This document shows positions 47,374 through 56,819 of a DNA stretch of 64,000 nt, piece after piece. The position numbers and the translations under genes were made by a program. A model generated the notes under the pieces. That model made no database searches. It saw only the letters and a list, made by a program, of their open reading frames with translations, and was not told the origin of the DNA. The stretch comes from Endozoicomonas sp. G2_2 (GTDB taxonomy: Bacteria; Pseudomonadota; Gammaproteobacteria; Nevskiales; Salinisphaeraceae), in contig NZ_JAGHQU010000008.1 in assembly GCF_017744135.1 (NCBI RefSeq), forward strand, positions 124,001-188,000. Reading direction: 5' to 3'. The stretch's first letter is position 1; every line of letters starts with the position of its first letter.

Positions 47374-48490
47374 CAGCGTCGTCTTCGAAGAACGCGAGGC
47401 CGGCAACGGCCGCACCGTCGCGTTTGCCCTGCTCAACGCCGAGCGTGCGCTCAACTCGCTGTCGCGCGCGATGATCGACAGCCTGCAGGCGCAGCTCGAC
47501 GCGTGGGCAAAGCGCGACGACATCGTCTGCGTGGTGCTGCACGGCGCGGGCGAGAAAGCCTTCTGTGCCGGTGGCGACGTGATCGGCCTGTACAAGGCCA
47601 TGACCGCGAGCGGCGACGCGCCCAGCGCCGACGCGGAAGCCTTCTTCGCCCATGAATATCGGCTCGATCACACCATCCATCGCTATCCCAAGCCGGTGCT
47701 GTGCTGGGGCGACGGCACGGTGATGGGCGGCGGCCTGGGTGTGATGGCCGGTGCGAGCCATCGGGTGGTGACCGAACGCAGCCGAATCGCCATGCCGGAA
47801 GTCACCATCGGCCTGTTTCCGGACGTGGGCGCGAGCTGGTTTCTGGGGCGCATGCCGCAGCGCATCGGCCTGTTTCTGGGGCTGACGACCACGCCCATGC
47901 AGCCCGGCGACGCGCTCTGGCTTGGCCTGGCCGACTATCGCATCGTGTCCAGCGAGCGCGAGGCGCTGTTCGACACGCTTACCGGGCTGGACTGGCAAGG
48001 CGAGCGCAACGCCGACGACGCGGTGCTGGCCCGCGCGCTGCGTGACTTCGAGGACATCGAGGCGAGCGACGACGCACGCCGCGAATCCGCGCTGTTCGCC
48101 CACCAGCAAACAATCGCGCGGCTGACCGATACCGCGACCGTCGCCGAATTCCAGACGCGCCTGGCCGAACAGGCCGAGGCCGACGCCTGGTTCGCCCACG
48201 GCGCGAAAGCGATCGCGGGGGCATCGCCGTTGTCGCTGGCGGTCGTGCACGCCCAGCTCGCCCGCGATCCCAAGCTGTCGATCGAGGACGTGTTTCGCCG
48301 CGAGCTGGCCATGGCAATCGCCTGCACGCGCCGGCCCGATTTCGCCGAAGGCATCCGTGCGCTGCTGGTGGACAAGGACAAGAACCCGCAGTGGGCGCCG
48401 GCGACCCTGGATGAAGTCGCGCCGGAAGCGGTGGCCGCGCATTTCCGATTACCCGCCGACTACGATCACGATCCGTTGGGCGACCTGTAA
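47363..48490 (+). CDS. 3-hydroxyisobutyryl-CoA hydrolase
   Basis: A 375-residue crotonase-fold thioesterase of the HIBCH type, longer than hydratases. Family motifs are KAFCAGGDVIGLY, GTVMGGGLGVMAGASHRVVT, RIAMPEVTIGLFPDVGASWF and the C-terminal ALLVDKDKNPQWAPATLDEV. It would release 3-hydroxyisobutyrate from its CoA ester. ATG at 47363 has an AGGAG site upstream. It overlaps the preceding gene. Confidence 0.9.
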   Translation: MSDSSVVFEEREAGNGRTVAFALLNAERALNSLSRAMIDSLQAQLDAWAKRDDIVCVVLHGAGEKAFCAGGDVIGLYKAMTASGDAPSADAEAFFAHEYRLDHTIHRYPKPVLCWGDGTVMGGGLGVMAGASHRVVTERSRIAMPEVTIGLFPDVGASWFLGRMPQRIGLFLGLTTTPMQPGDALWLGLADYRIVSSEREALFDTLTGLDWQGERNADDAVLARALRDFEDIEASDDARRESALFAHQQTIARLTDTATVAEFQTRLAEQAEADAWFAHGAKAIAGASPLSLAVVHAQLARDPKLSIEDVFRRELAMAIACTRRPDFAEGIRALLVDKDKNPQWAPATLDEVAPEAVAAHFRLPADYDHDPLGDL

Positions 48491-48531
48491 CAAGCTAAAT
48501 ATAAATAAATAATCGAAACAAGGAGGAGAAC

Positions 48532-49431
48532 ATGTCCGGCACAATCGCCTTCATCGGCCTGGGCAATATGGGCGCGCCGATGGCCGCCAACCTGATCGAG
48601 GCCGGCTATACGCTCACGGTCTTCGACCTGGTCGAACAGGCCATGGCCGATGCCGCAGCACTCGGCGCCAAACACGCCCAGAGCGCGGCCGCGGCCGCCC
48701 GCGACGCCGAGATCGTGATCTCCATGCTGCCCGCCGGCAAGCACGTGGCCGATCTCTACATGGGCGAGGGCGGTCTGCTCGATGCGGTCGGCAGCGGCAC
48801 GTTGCTGGTCGACTGTTCCACCATCGATGCGGAAACCGCACGCAAGGTCGCGGCCGCCGCCACCGAGCGCGGCTTGCCGATGATCGATGCGCCGGTGTCC
48901 GGCGGCGTGAATGGCGCGAAGGCGGGCGGGCTGACCTTCATGGTCGGCGGCGAGGCCGAAGCCGTCGAGCGCGCCAGCCCGCTGTTCGACGTCATGGGCA
49001 AGACCTATTTCCATGCCGGGCCGGCCGGCGCCGGCCAGGTCGCCAAGATGTGCAACAACATGCTGCTGGGCATCCTCATGACGGGAACATCGGAAGCCAT
49101 CAATCTGGCCGTGGCCAACGGCCTCGACCCGAGCGTCGTGTCCGAGATCATGAAGAACGCCTCCGGCGGCAACTGGGCGCTCAATGTCTACAACCCCTAC
49201 CCGGGCGTGATGGACAACGCGCCGGCCTCGAACGGCTACAAGCCGGGTTTCGGCGTCGATCTCATGCTCAAGGATCTGGGCCTGGCGATGGATTCCAGCC
49301 TCAAGAACGGTGTGGCCACGCCGCTGGGCTCGATGGCGCGCAACCTCTATTCCGTCCACAGCCAGTCCGGCCACGGCGGCGACGATTTTTCGAGCATTCT
49401 CAATCTGCTCAAGGGGCAGTCGCTGGACTGA
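48532..49431 (+). CDS. mmsB: 3-hydroxyisobutyrate dehydrogenase
   Basis: A 299-residue NAD-dependent beta-hydroxyacid dehydrogenase. It shows the Rossmann start FIGLGNMGAPMAANLIEAGY, the substrate-binding DAPVSGGVNGAKAGGLTFMV and the catalytic Lys region VAKMCNNMLLG. It oxidises 3-hydroxyisobutyrate to methylmalonate semialdehyde, feeding MmsA. An AAGGAGGAG ribosome site precedes the ATG in a short A/T-rich spacer. Confidence 0.93.
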   Translation: MSGTIAFIGLGNMGAPMAANLIEAGYTLTVFDLVEQAMADAAALGAKHAQSAAAAARDAEIVISMLPAGKHVADLYMGEGGLLDAVGSGTLLVDCSTIDAETARKVAAAATERGLPMIDAPVSGGVNGAKAGGLTFMVGGEAEAVERASPLFDVMGKTYFHAGPAGAGQVAKMCNNMLLGILMTGTSEAINLAVANGLDPSVVSEIMKNASGGNWALNVYNPYPGVMDNAPASNGYKPGFGVDLMLKDLGLAMDSSLKNGVATPLGSMARNLYSVHSQSGHGGDDFSSILNLLKGQSLD

Positions 49432-49518
49432 AGACCGGGGCTGGTGCCGTCACCTCGACGATAAAAATAATCACGGCGGCCGATCCCGGGCCGCCGACCG
49501 CGAGAAAAGGAGAAGGCG

Positions 49519-51201
49519 ATGCATTCTGCAGACGCATTCAAGGCTGCACGGCAACAACTGCTGGACCTGCGCGAGGACTATCCGCGCGCCTGCGAGGCCT
49601 TTCGCTGGCCCGAGCTGGACGAGTTCAACTGGGCACTCGACTGGTTCGACGACTACGCGAACGACAACGACAAGATCGCGCTCTGGCTGGTCGACGCCGA
49701 CGGCAGCGAGCATCGCTACAGCTTCGAGCAGATGCGCCAGCGCTCCAATCAGGTGGCCAATTTCCTGCGCGACCAGGGCCTGGGCCGGCGCGACACGCTG
49801 CTGGTGATGCTCGACAACGTCACCGAGCTGTGGGAGACGATGTTGGCCGCGATCAAGCTGGGCGCGGTCGTGATTCCGGCCACCACGCTGCTATCGCAGA
49901 AGGATCTGGGCGACCGCCTCGCCCGCGGCGGTGTGACCCATATCCTCGCCGCCGAGGAGCACGTGGCGAAGTTCGAAGGCGTGGCCGGCGGGCTGACCTG
50001 CGTCGTCGCCGGCGGACCCTGCGGCCAATGGGTCGGCTACGAGGCCGCCTATGAGTCCTCGACCGAGTTCGCCCCCGACGGCGTGACCCATGCGACCGAC
50101 CCGCTGTTGCTCTATTTCACCTCCGGCACCACGTCGAAGCCGAAACTGGTGCTGCATACCCACCAGAGCTACCCGGTCGGCTCGCTGTCCACGATGTACT
50201 GGCTCGGGCTGCAGCCGGACGATATCCATTTCAATATCAGCTCGCCGGGCTGGGCCAAGCATGCTTGGTCCAACCTGTTCGCGCCCTGGGATGCCGGCTG
50301 TACGGTCTTCGTCTATCGCAGTGCGCGCTTCTCCGCGCCCGAGGCGCTACAGGTGATCGCCGACAAGGGCGTGACCAGCCTTTGCGCGCCGCCCACCGTC
50401 TGGCGGCTGCTGATTCAGGAGGATCTGGGCGCCTACGACATGAAGCTGAAAAGTCTGGTCGGCGCTGGCGAGCCGCTCAACCCGGAAGTCATCTCGCGGG
50501 TCGAGAAACTCTGGGGGCTCAAGATCCGCGACGGCTACGGCCAGACCGAAACCACGGCCCAGATCGGCAATCCGCCGAACCAGCAGATGAAGTCCGGCTC
50601 GATGGGCCGTCCGTTGCCCGGCTACCGGATCGCCCTTCTCGATACCTTCGACGAGGAGAGCGACGAAGGCGAGATCGCCATCGACGTGCGCGCCGATCGC
50701 CCGCTCGGGTTGATGCAGGAATACCGCGACGACCCCGAGCGCATGGCCAAGGCTCTGCACGACGGCTACTACCGCACCGGTGATGTCGCCAGCCGCGACG
50801 ACGACGGCTACTACTGGTACGTCGGTCGCGCCGACGACGTGTTCAAGAGTTCGGATTACCGCGTCAGCCCGTTCGAGCTGGAGTCGATCCTCATCGAGCA
50901 CGAATCCGTGGCCGAAGCGGCCGTGGTGCCTTCGCCCGATGATCTGCGCCTGAACGTACCCAAGGCCTATGTCGTGCTTCGGCGTGGCCACGAACCCGGC
51001 CCGGACGCCGCAAAGGCTCTGTTCGCCTTCGCCCGGGAGCGCATGGCGCCGTACATGCGTATCCGTGAGCTGGAATTCGCCGAACTGCCCAAGACCATTT
51101 CAGGGAAGATTCGGCGTGTGGAGTTGCGTGCGCATGCGGCGGGGGATGAGAAGGGCGAGTTTGCTTATAGCGAGGCGGATTTTCCGGAACTCAAGATTTA
51201 G
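49519..51201 (+). CDS. AMP-forming acyl-CoA synthetase
   Basis: A 560-residue ANL-superfamily ligase. Core motifs are LYFTSGTTSKPKLVLHTHQS (A3), GAGEPLNP, DGYGQTETTAQ (A5), YYRTGDVASRDDDGYYWYVG (A7-A8) and the C-terminal LPKTISGKIRR with the adenylation Lys. It resembles medium-chain or acetyl/propionyl-CoA synthetases. Its place after mmsB suggests activation of a short or branched acid that enters or leaves valine degradation; the exact substrate is unknown. Confidence 0.85.
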   Translation: MHSADAFKAARQQLLDLREDYPRACEAFRWPELDEFNWALDWFDDYANDNDKIALWLVDADGSEHRYSFEQMRQRSNQVANFLRDQGLGRRDTLLVMLDNVTELWETMLAAIKLGAVVIPATTLLSQKDLGDRLARGGVTHILAAEEHVAKFEGVAGGLTCVVAGGPCGQWVGYEAAYESSTEFAPDGVTHATDPLLLYFTSGTTSKPKLVLHTHQSYPVGSLSTMYWLGLQPDDIHFNISSPGWAKHAWSNLFAPWDAGCTVFVYRSARFSAPEALQVIADKGVTSLCAPPTVWRLLIQEDLGAYDMKLKSLVGAGEPLNPEVISRVEKLWGLKIRDGYGQTETTAQIGNPPNQQMKSGSMGRPLPGYRIALLDTFDEESDEGEIAIDVRADRPLGLMQEYRDDPERMAKALHDGYYRTGDVASRDDDGYYWYVGRADDVFKSSDYRVSPFELESILIEHESVAEAAVVPSPDDLRLNVPKAYVVLRRGHEPGPDAAKALFAFARERMAPYMRIRELEFAELPKTISGKIRRVELRAHAAGDEKGEFAYSEADFPELKI

Positions 51202-51224
51202 GCGCGTCGCTTGTTGTTTGTCCG

Positions 51225-51884
51225 CTCACGAGTTCGACGGACCTTTTGTTTCGCGCTGCTGCGCGACTCACTTTCTTTTGCTTGTCCAAAAGAAAGTAAA
51301 CAAAGGAAAAGGACACCCGGACACAGCGCCGGCGCAAAGCGCCGGTTCACTGCGACACGCAGCGGCGACGGGATGCGGCCAGAACTCGCGTCGCTTTGGC
51401 GACGCTCAAACAGGCTGGCCGCACCGGCGCAGTGCGCCGGACACCCGTCGCCGCTCCGTGTCTCCGTCGCCGTGCAACGGGCCTGAATACAGACGCCAGG
51501 CCCATAGTGAGAGTCACCTACGCCGGCAAGCCGATTTTCAGCTTGGGGCTCTGCTCTCGTCGGATTAGGCGCACGCCTAACGCAACACAGAAAGCCCAAC
51601 CTTGAGCGAGCGACAGCGAGCTTGCCTGTATAGGGTCCCCTTGGGCGCAGCGCCGAGCAGTGGAGGCCGAAAGAGAAAAAGACAGCCGGATGTTTGAGTC
51701 GCGCGTAGCGCGGCGAGTTTCCGGCTGTCCTCTTTCGGCCGGAGCCGCGCAGGGCATCGATGCGCAGCATCGACGCAAGACAGGGTGCCTTTTGTTTTGG
51801 TTACTTTTATTTGGGCAAGCAAATAAAAGTGACTCGCACAGCAGTGCGAAACCCCAAGCCGAAATTGACCCGCGTCATTGATCC
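51225..51884. repeat. Structured non-coding repeat element, copy 2 (inverted)
   Basis: This is the reverse-oriented partner of the element at 12937-13599; the core is 51249-51859. Block order and spacing are the same over almost the whole length, and the size agrees within a few bases. Several stems differ from copy 1 on both arms at once and stay paired: CGATGC/GCATCG at 51758-51772, CCGAAAGAG/CTCTTTCGG at 51667-51738, GCGTCGC/GCGACGC at 51388-51405 and the end hairpin TCGCGC/GCGCGA at 51251-51266. It fills the space between the convergent ligase and livM genes. Confidence 0.85.
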
Positions 51885-51990
51885 AGAACTCCTGTGTTTC
51901 CAAGCGAGTCCCCACTCAAAAACAAAGCGCCGGTGGGTCTTTGTACGAGCCAGCAGCCAGCAGCAAGCGGCTGAGGAAGCTACTTAAAAC

Positions 51991-52908
51991 CTAACTCGCC
52001 TTCGCCTTCAACATCCGCGCCAGCTCCCCCACGAACCCGCGCCGAAACAGCAGCACGCAGACCACGAAGATCGCGCCGATGGCGACCTGCACCCAGGAGC
52101 CGAAAGAGGCCAGCTCGTCTTGCAGCGTGATGACCGCGGCCGCACCCGCGATGGGGCCGAACAGCGTGCCCATGCCGCCGAGCAGGGTCATAAGCACCAC
52201 TTCGCCAGACATCTGCCAGTGTACGTCGGTGAGCGATGCGAACTGGAAGATCACGGATTTGGTGGCCCCCGCAGTGCCGGCCAACGTGGCGGACAGCGTG
52301 AAGGCGATGAGCTTGAAGCGTTCGACGTTGTAGCCCAGTGAGCGCGCCCGCGGCTCGTTCTCGCGGATGGCGGTGAGGATCTGGCCGAACGGCGAGTGTA
52401 TGGTGCGATAAATGATCAGAAAGCCGATCATGAACACGGTGAACACGAAGTAGTACATCGTGATCGAATCGTTCAGGTCGAAAACGCCCAGCAGGGTGCC
52501 GCGCGGAATGCCCTGCAGGCCGTTCTCGCCGCCGGTGAACGGCAGCTTGAGCGCGAGGAAGAAGATGATCTGCGCCAGCGCCAGCGTGATCATGGCGAAA
52601 TAGATGCCCTGGCGGCGGATCGCCAGCGCGCCGAAGATCGCGCCCAGGACCATCGCGAACAGGGTGCCGGTGAGAATGCCGGGCAGGGGGGCGAAGCCCC
52701 AGGCGGTGATCACGTGGCCGGTGATATAGGCCGCGCCGCCGAAGAACGCCGCATGGCCGAATGACAGCAGCCCCACATAGCCCAGCAGCAGGTTGAAGGC
52801 GCAGGCAAACAGCGCGAAGCACAGCAGCTTCATGGCGAAGACCGGATAGGTCAGCCATGGCGCGGCCAGCCCCAGCACGATCAGCATTACCCAGAAGACT
52901 TTGTTCAT
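51991..52908 (-). CDS. livM: Branched-chain amino acid ABC transporter permease LivM
   Basis: A 305-residue inner-membrane permease with about eight to ten hydrophobic helices. The family blocks GYVGLLSFGHAAFFGGAAYI, RRQGIYFAMITLALAQI and NGLQGIP are present, as is the GGMGTLFGPIAGAA loop that contacts the ATPases. It is the last gene of the importer operon livG-livF-binding protein-livH-livM and follows livH after four bases. Confidence 0.92.
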   Translation of the reverse strand: MNKVFWVMLIVLGLAAPWLTYPVFAMKLLCFALFACAFNLLLGYVGLLSFGHAAFFGGAAYITGHVITAWGFAPLPGILTGTLFAMVLGAIFGALAIRRQGIYFAMITLALAQIIFFLALKLPFTGGENGLQGIPRGTLLGVFDLNDSITMYYFVFTVFMIGFLIIYRTIHSPFGQILTAIRENEPRARSLGYNVERFKLIAFTLSATLAGTAGATKSVIFQFASLTDVHWQMSGEVVLMTLLGGMGTLFGPIAGAAAVITLQDELASFGSWVQVAIGAIFVVCVLLFRRGFVGELARMLKAKAS

Positions 52909-52912
52909 AGGA

Positions 52913-53815
52913 TCATCCGTCTGCCTTGCCGAACAGGCCGGCGGGCCGGATCAGCAGCACGATCACCATGATGAAGAAGATCACCGTATTGGCCGCCGGC
53001 GGGTAGAGCGCCTGGGTTAGCCCCTGCACCAGGCCCAGCGTGAGCCCGGTGACGATCGCGCCTAGAATCGAGCCCATGCCGCCGATGACCACGACCGCGA
53101 ACACGGTGATGATCAGGTCCGCGCCCATCAGCGGGCTCACCGAATAGATCGGTGCGGCGAGCACGCCGGCGAGTGCCGCCAGCGCCACGCCGAAGCCGAA
53201 GGTGAGCGTGACCATGCGCGGCACGTTGATGCCGAACGCCTCAACCAGCTTCGGGTTTTCCTGGCCGGCGCGCAGCACAGCGCCTAGGCTGGTGCGCTCG
53301 ATCATGAACCAGGTGGCGAAGCACACGATGATCGACAGCACGATCGCGAACAGCCGGTACTTGGGAAAGTACATGAAGCCGAGATTCACGATGCCGTTGA
53401 GCATGTCCGGCGTGGCCGGGTAGGCGGTGCCGGAAATATTGAAATAGTTGGACAGTACGCCCTGCAGTACCAGGGCGACGCCGAAGGTCAGCAGCAGGCC
53501 GTAGATATGGTCGAACTGGTACAGCCGCCGCAACATGAACCGTTCCATGAGCATGCCGAAGCAGCCCACGACGATAGGCGCGACGATCAGCGCCCACCAG
53601 AAGCCCATCTGGAAATCCGGGTAGCCCAGCCACGGGCCGATATAGGAATAGCCGATCAGCGCCACGAACGCGCCCAGCATATAGAGCGCGCCGTGGGCGA
53701 AGTTGATGACGTTGAGCAACCCGAAGATGATCGCCAGGCCGAGGCTGAGCATGGCGTAGAACACGCCCTGGCTCAGCCCCAGCATCGTCTGCGCCAGAAT
53801 GGCGTCGAGGTTCAT
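52913..53815 (-). CDS. livH: Branched-chain amino acid ABC transporter permease LivH
   Basis: A 300-residue permease with the LivH-type start GLSQGVFYAMLSLGLAIIFG, the NFAHGALYMLGAF block, and the AVVVIGGMGSILGAIVTGL coupling loop. It forms the transmembrane heterodimer with LivM. Confidence 0.92.
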   Translation of the reverse strand: MNLDAILAQTMLGLSQGVFYAMLSLGLAIIFGLLNVINFAHGALYMLGAFVALIGYSYIGPWLGYPDFQMGFWWALIVAPIVVGCFGMLMERFMLRRLYQFDHIYGLLLTFGVALVLQGVLSNYFNISGTAYPATPDMLNGIVNLGFMYFPKYRLFAIVLSIIVCFATWFMIERTSLGAVLRAGQENPKLVEAFGINVPRMVTLTFGFGVALAALAGVLAAPIYSVSPLMGADLIITVFAVVVIGGMGSILGAIVTGLTLGLVQGLTQALYPPAANTVIFFIMVIVLLIRPAGLFGKADG

Positions 53816-53843
53816 GGCTTACGGTCCTTGCCTGACGGTCGCG

Positions 53844-55061
53844 TTACTGCTTGATCAGCGAGCAGGCGCTTTCCGAGATCGGGATGTAGGCCTCGTCGGC
53901 CGGGATCGTGCTCACGATATCCAGCAGGTCCCAGTCGCTCTTGGATTCGTCCGGTGTCTTCACCTTGGCGAGATACATGTCGTGCGACATCAGGCCATTG
54001 GCCTCGATCTTGCCGTTCTGGACGAAGAAGTCGTTGAGCGCCATCTCGCCGAGTTGCTTGCGCACCGGCGCGGCTTCGTCGCTACCCACGGCCTTGATGG
54101 CTTCGAGATAGTGCATCACTGCCGAATAGACGCCGGCCTGAACCATGGTCGGCATCGCGCCGTGCTGGTCGAAGAAGCGCTGCGACCACTTGCGGCTTTC
54201 CTCGTTGCGGTCCCAGTAGAAGGCGGTGGTGAACTGCAGGCCTTGGGCGGTATCCAGCCCCAGCGCCTTCACGTCGGTGAGAAACACCAGCATGCCGGCC
54301 AGCTTCTGGCCGCGCTGCACGATGCCGAAGGAGTTGGCCTGCTTGATCGAGTTCACGGTATCGCCGCCGGCGTTGGCCAGGCCGATCACATCGGCGCCGG
54401 AACTGCTGGCCTGCAGCAGGTACGACGAGAAGTCGGTCGTGCTCAAGGGCGCTTCCACGCTGCCCATCACCTCGCCGCCCATCTCCTTGACCACGCGCGA
54501 CGTGTTGTCGCGCAGCGAGTGGCCGAAGGCGTAGTCGGCGGTGATGAAGAACCAGCTCTTGCCGCCGTTCTCCACCATGGCCGTCGCGGTGCCCACGGGC
54601 AGCGCGTAGGTGTCGTAGACGTAGTGAATGCCGTACTTCGAGCACTGACTTTCGGTGAGCTCCACCGAGCCGGCGCCGGTGTTCATGGTGATGGTGTCCT
54701 TGCCGGAAGCTAGCCCCTGCACGGCCAGGCCGACCGCCGAGTTGTCCATGCCCACGAGCATGTCGACCTTGTCGCGGTCGATCCAGCGGCGCGCGATCGA
54801 CGAGGCCACGTCGGCCTTGTTCTGGTGATCGGCCGACACGATTTCGATGTTCTCGCCGAGTACCGAGCCGCCGAAATCCTCCACGGCCATCTTCGCCGCG
54901 ATCACGGCGCCGGGGCCTTCGATCGCCTTGTAGACGCCCGACATGTCGCTGAGCACGCCGATCTTGACGCTGCCGTTGCTCGCACCGTCGGCGGCGAGCG
55001 CCGTGGAGCCGAAGGCCGCGACACCGGCCGCGCACATGGCCGTGATGAGTGATCTGTTCAT
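53844..55061 (-). CDS. Branched-chain amino acid ABC transporter substrate-binding protein
   Basis: A 405-residue periplasmic binding protein of the Leu/Ile/Val type with a signal peptide ending near TALAAD. It is paralogous to the orphan copy at 41306-42529. It is encoded within the importer operon, between livF and livH, and is preceded by a GGGAG ribosome site. The ligand is probably a branched-chain amino acid or a related short acid; the adjacent valine pathway supports this. Confidence 0.9.
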   Translation of the reverse strand: MNRSLITAMCAAGVAAFGSTALAADGASNGSVKIGVLSDMSGVYKAIEGPGAVIAAKMAVEDFGGSVLGENIEIVSADHQNKADVASSIARRWIDRDKVDMLVGMDNSAVGLAVQGLASGKDTITMNTGAGSVELTESQCSKYGIHYVYDTYALPVGTATAMVENGGKSWFFITADYAFGHSLRDNTSRVVKEMGGEVMGSVEAPLSTTDFSSYLLQASSSGADVIGLANAGGDTVNSIKQANSFGIVQRGQKLAGMLVFLTDVKALGLDTAQGLQFTTAFYWDRNEESRKWSQRFFDQHGAMPTMVQAGVYSAVMHYLEAIKAVGSDEAAPVRKQLGEMALNDFFVQNGKIEANGLMSHDMYLAKVKTPDESKSDWDLLDIVSTIPADEAYIPISESACSLIKQ

Positions 55062-55123
55062 TGTGGTTTCTCCCCCGGGGCCTGGCCCCTCGCTTTATTG
55101 ATGCGTTGTATCTTCTTGGACGG

Positions 55124-55828
55124 TCAGACGCTCAGGAACTGGTTGATGCGCTCCTTCTTGGCCTCGGCCTCGTGCGCCTCGATGACTTCCGCCACCTCGC
55201 CGTGTTCAATGATGTAGTGGCGATCGGCAAGAGGAGCGGCGAAATGGAAGTTCTGTTCCACCAGCACGATGGTGAGCCCGCGTTCCTTCATCTGGCGGAT
55301 GGTGTCGCCCAGGGCCTGCACGATCACCGGGGCCAGGCCTTCGGTGATCTCATCGAGCAGCAGCAGGCGGGCGCCGGTACGCAGCACGCGGGCCATTGCC
55401 AGCATCTGCTGTTCGCCGCCGGACAGCTGCATGCCCATGCTGCGCCGGCGCTCGGCCAGATTCGGGAACATGGCGTAGATCTCTTCCACGCTCATGCCGT
55501 CGTTACCGAGCTTGGGCGGCAGGGCGAGGTTTTCGTCCACGTTCAGGCGCGCGAAAATGCCGCGCTCCTCCGGGCAGTAGCCGAGCATGCCCAGGCGCGC
55601 GATCTTGTGGGTGGGCTGGTCGATGACCTGTTTCCCGCCCACGGTGATCGAACCACTGCGTTTGTCGACCATGCCGAGGATGGATTTCAGCGTGGTCGTA
55701 CGCCCGGCGCCGTTGCGGCCGAGCAGGGTCACCACCTCGCCTTCGCGTACCGACAGGTTCACGCCGTGGAGGATGTGCGACTCGCCGTACCAGGCGTTGA
55801 GGTCCTTGATTTCGAGCAGGTCAGACAT
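55124..55828 (-). CDS. livF: Branched-chain amino acid ABC transporter ATPase LivF
   Basis: A 234-residue ABC ATPase. Walker A reads GRNGAGRTT, with Arg43 in place of the usual Lys (codon at 55700-55702). The signature LSGGEQQMLAMARVL and Walker B LLLLDEITEGL are normal, and the D-loop/H-loop region contains IVLVEQNFHFA. The partner LivG keeps a normal Walker A. It overlaps livG by eight bases. Confidence 0.92.
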   Translation of the reverse strand: MSDLLEIKDLNAWYGESHILHGVNLSVREGEVVTLLGRNGAGRTTTLKSILGMVDKRSGSITVGGKQVIDQPTHKIARLGMLGYCPEERGIFARLNVDENLALPPKLGNDGMSVEEIYAMFPNLAERRRSMGMQLSGGEQQMLAMARVLRTGARLLLLDEITEGLAPVIVQALGDTIRQMKERGLTIVLVEQNFHFAAPLADRHYIIEHGEVAEVIEAHEAEAKKERINQFLSV

Positions 55829-56582
55829 GGGCCGTATCCGAAGTGCCCATATAGGCTTCCATCACCGCCGGGTCTTTCGACACCTGCGCGTACGGGCCTT
55901 CGGCGAGAATCTCGCCGCGGTTGAGCACGGTGATCTTGTCGGCCAGCGTCGACACCACCTTCAGGTTGTGCTCCACCATCAGAATGGTCCGATCGGCCGC
56001 CACCTGGCGGATCAGCGCGGTAACCTTGCCCACATCCTCGGCGCTCATGCCCTGGGTGGGCTCGTCGAGCAGCATCAGTTTCGGGTCCAGTGCCAGCGTG
56101 GTCGCGATCTCCAGCGCGCGCTTGCGCCCGTAGGCCAGTTCCACACTGGTGGTCTCGGCGAACTCGGCCAGACCCACTTCCTCGAGCAGCTGCATCGCCC
56201 GCTCGTTGGTCGAATCCAGCACCTTGGCGGACCGCCAGAAGTGATAAGACAGCCCGAGATGGCGCTGCAGGGCCACGCGCACATTGTCGATCACGCTCAG
56301 GTGCGGAAAGATCGCCGAGATCTGGAACGAGCGCACCATGCCGCGGTTGGCGATATCCGTCGGCTTGTGCCGGGTGATGTCGGTCCCGTCGTAGACGATG
56401 CTGCCGGAGGTGGGCGCGATGAATCGCGTGAGCAGGTTGAAGACCGTGGTCTTGCCGGCGCCGTTGGGGCCGATCAGCGCGTGGATGCTGCCGCGTTCGA
56501 CATCGAGGTCCACATCGCTCACGGCCGCGAAACCGGCAAAGGTCTTTGTCAGACCGCGTGCCTGAAGAATCGCGTCGCTCAT
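55821..56582 (-). CDS. livG: Branched-chain amino acid ABC transporter ATPase LivG
   Basis: A 253-residue ABC ATPase with Walker A GPNGAGKTT, the LivG-type RSFQISAIFPHLSVIDNV Q-loop region and Walker B LMLLDEPTQGMS. The ABC signature is degenerate (ELAYGRKRALEIA), as is usual in LivG. It is the first gene of the importer operon. A 17-base palindrome lies about 90 bases upstream. Confidence 0.92.
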   Translation of the reverse strand: MSDAILQARGLTKTFAGFAAVSDVDLDVERGSIHALIGPNGAGKTTVFNLLTRFIAPTSGSIVYDGTDITRHKPTDIANRGMVRSFQISAIFPHLSVIDNVRVALQRHLGLSYHFWRSAKVLDSTNERAMQLLEEVGLAEFAETTSVELAYGRKRALEIATTLALDPKLMLLDEPTQGMSAEDVGKVTALIRQVAADRTILMVEHNLKVVSTLADKITVLNRGEILAEGPYAQVSKDPAVMEAYMGTSDTAHV

Positions 56583-56673
56583 GACTGCGTCGTCAGGTTA
56601 TGCGCGCTGGGGCGTGCTGTTCGATTGCTGCTTCGCGCCATACCGCCGCTTTATCGGTGAATCGGGAAAGCTG

Positions 56674-56690
56674 ACAACTGAGTCAGTTGT
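56674..56690. promoter_or_regulatory. Perfect palindrome upstream of the importer operon
   Basis: ACAACTGAGTCAGTTGT is a perfect 8+1+8 palindrome about 90 bases upstream of livG. Its size and symmetry fit a TetR-type operator, but no TetR gene is visible in the window. It is followed by TTTT on the plus strand, so a short terminator is the alternative reading. Confidence 0.45.
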
Positions 56691-56819
56691 TTTCCGACTC
56701 TACTGGCACGGCCGGGGTCGGGTTATTCGACGTTAGTCGGGTATGGACCGGTCAAACCCTTGCGGCAGAAAGGCTGCAGTATGAACAGGTTTGCCGGGCG
56801 CTGTGCGCCCCAGGGCCGG

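Noticed and set aside
51211-51915. Open frames up to 190 codons on both strands
   Set aside because: Same reason: they lie in copy 2 of the repeat and show no protein family features.
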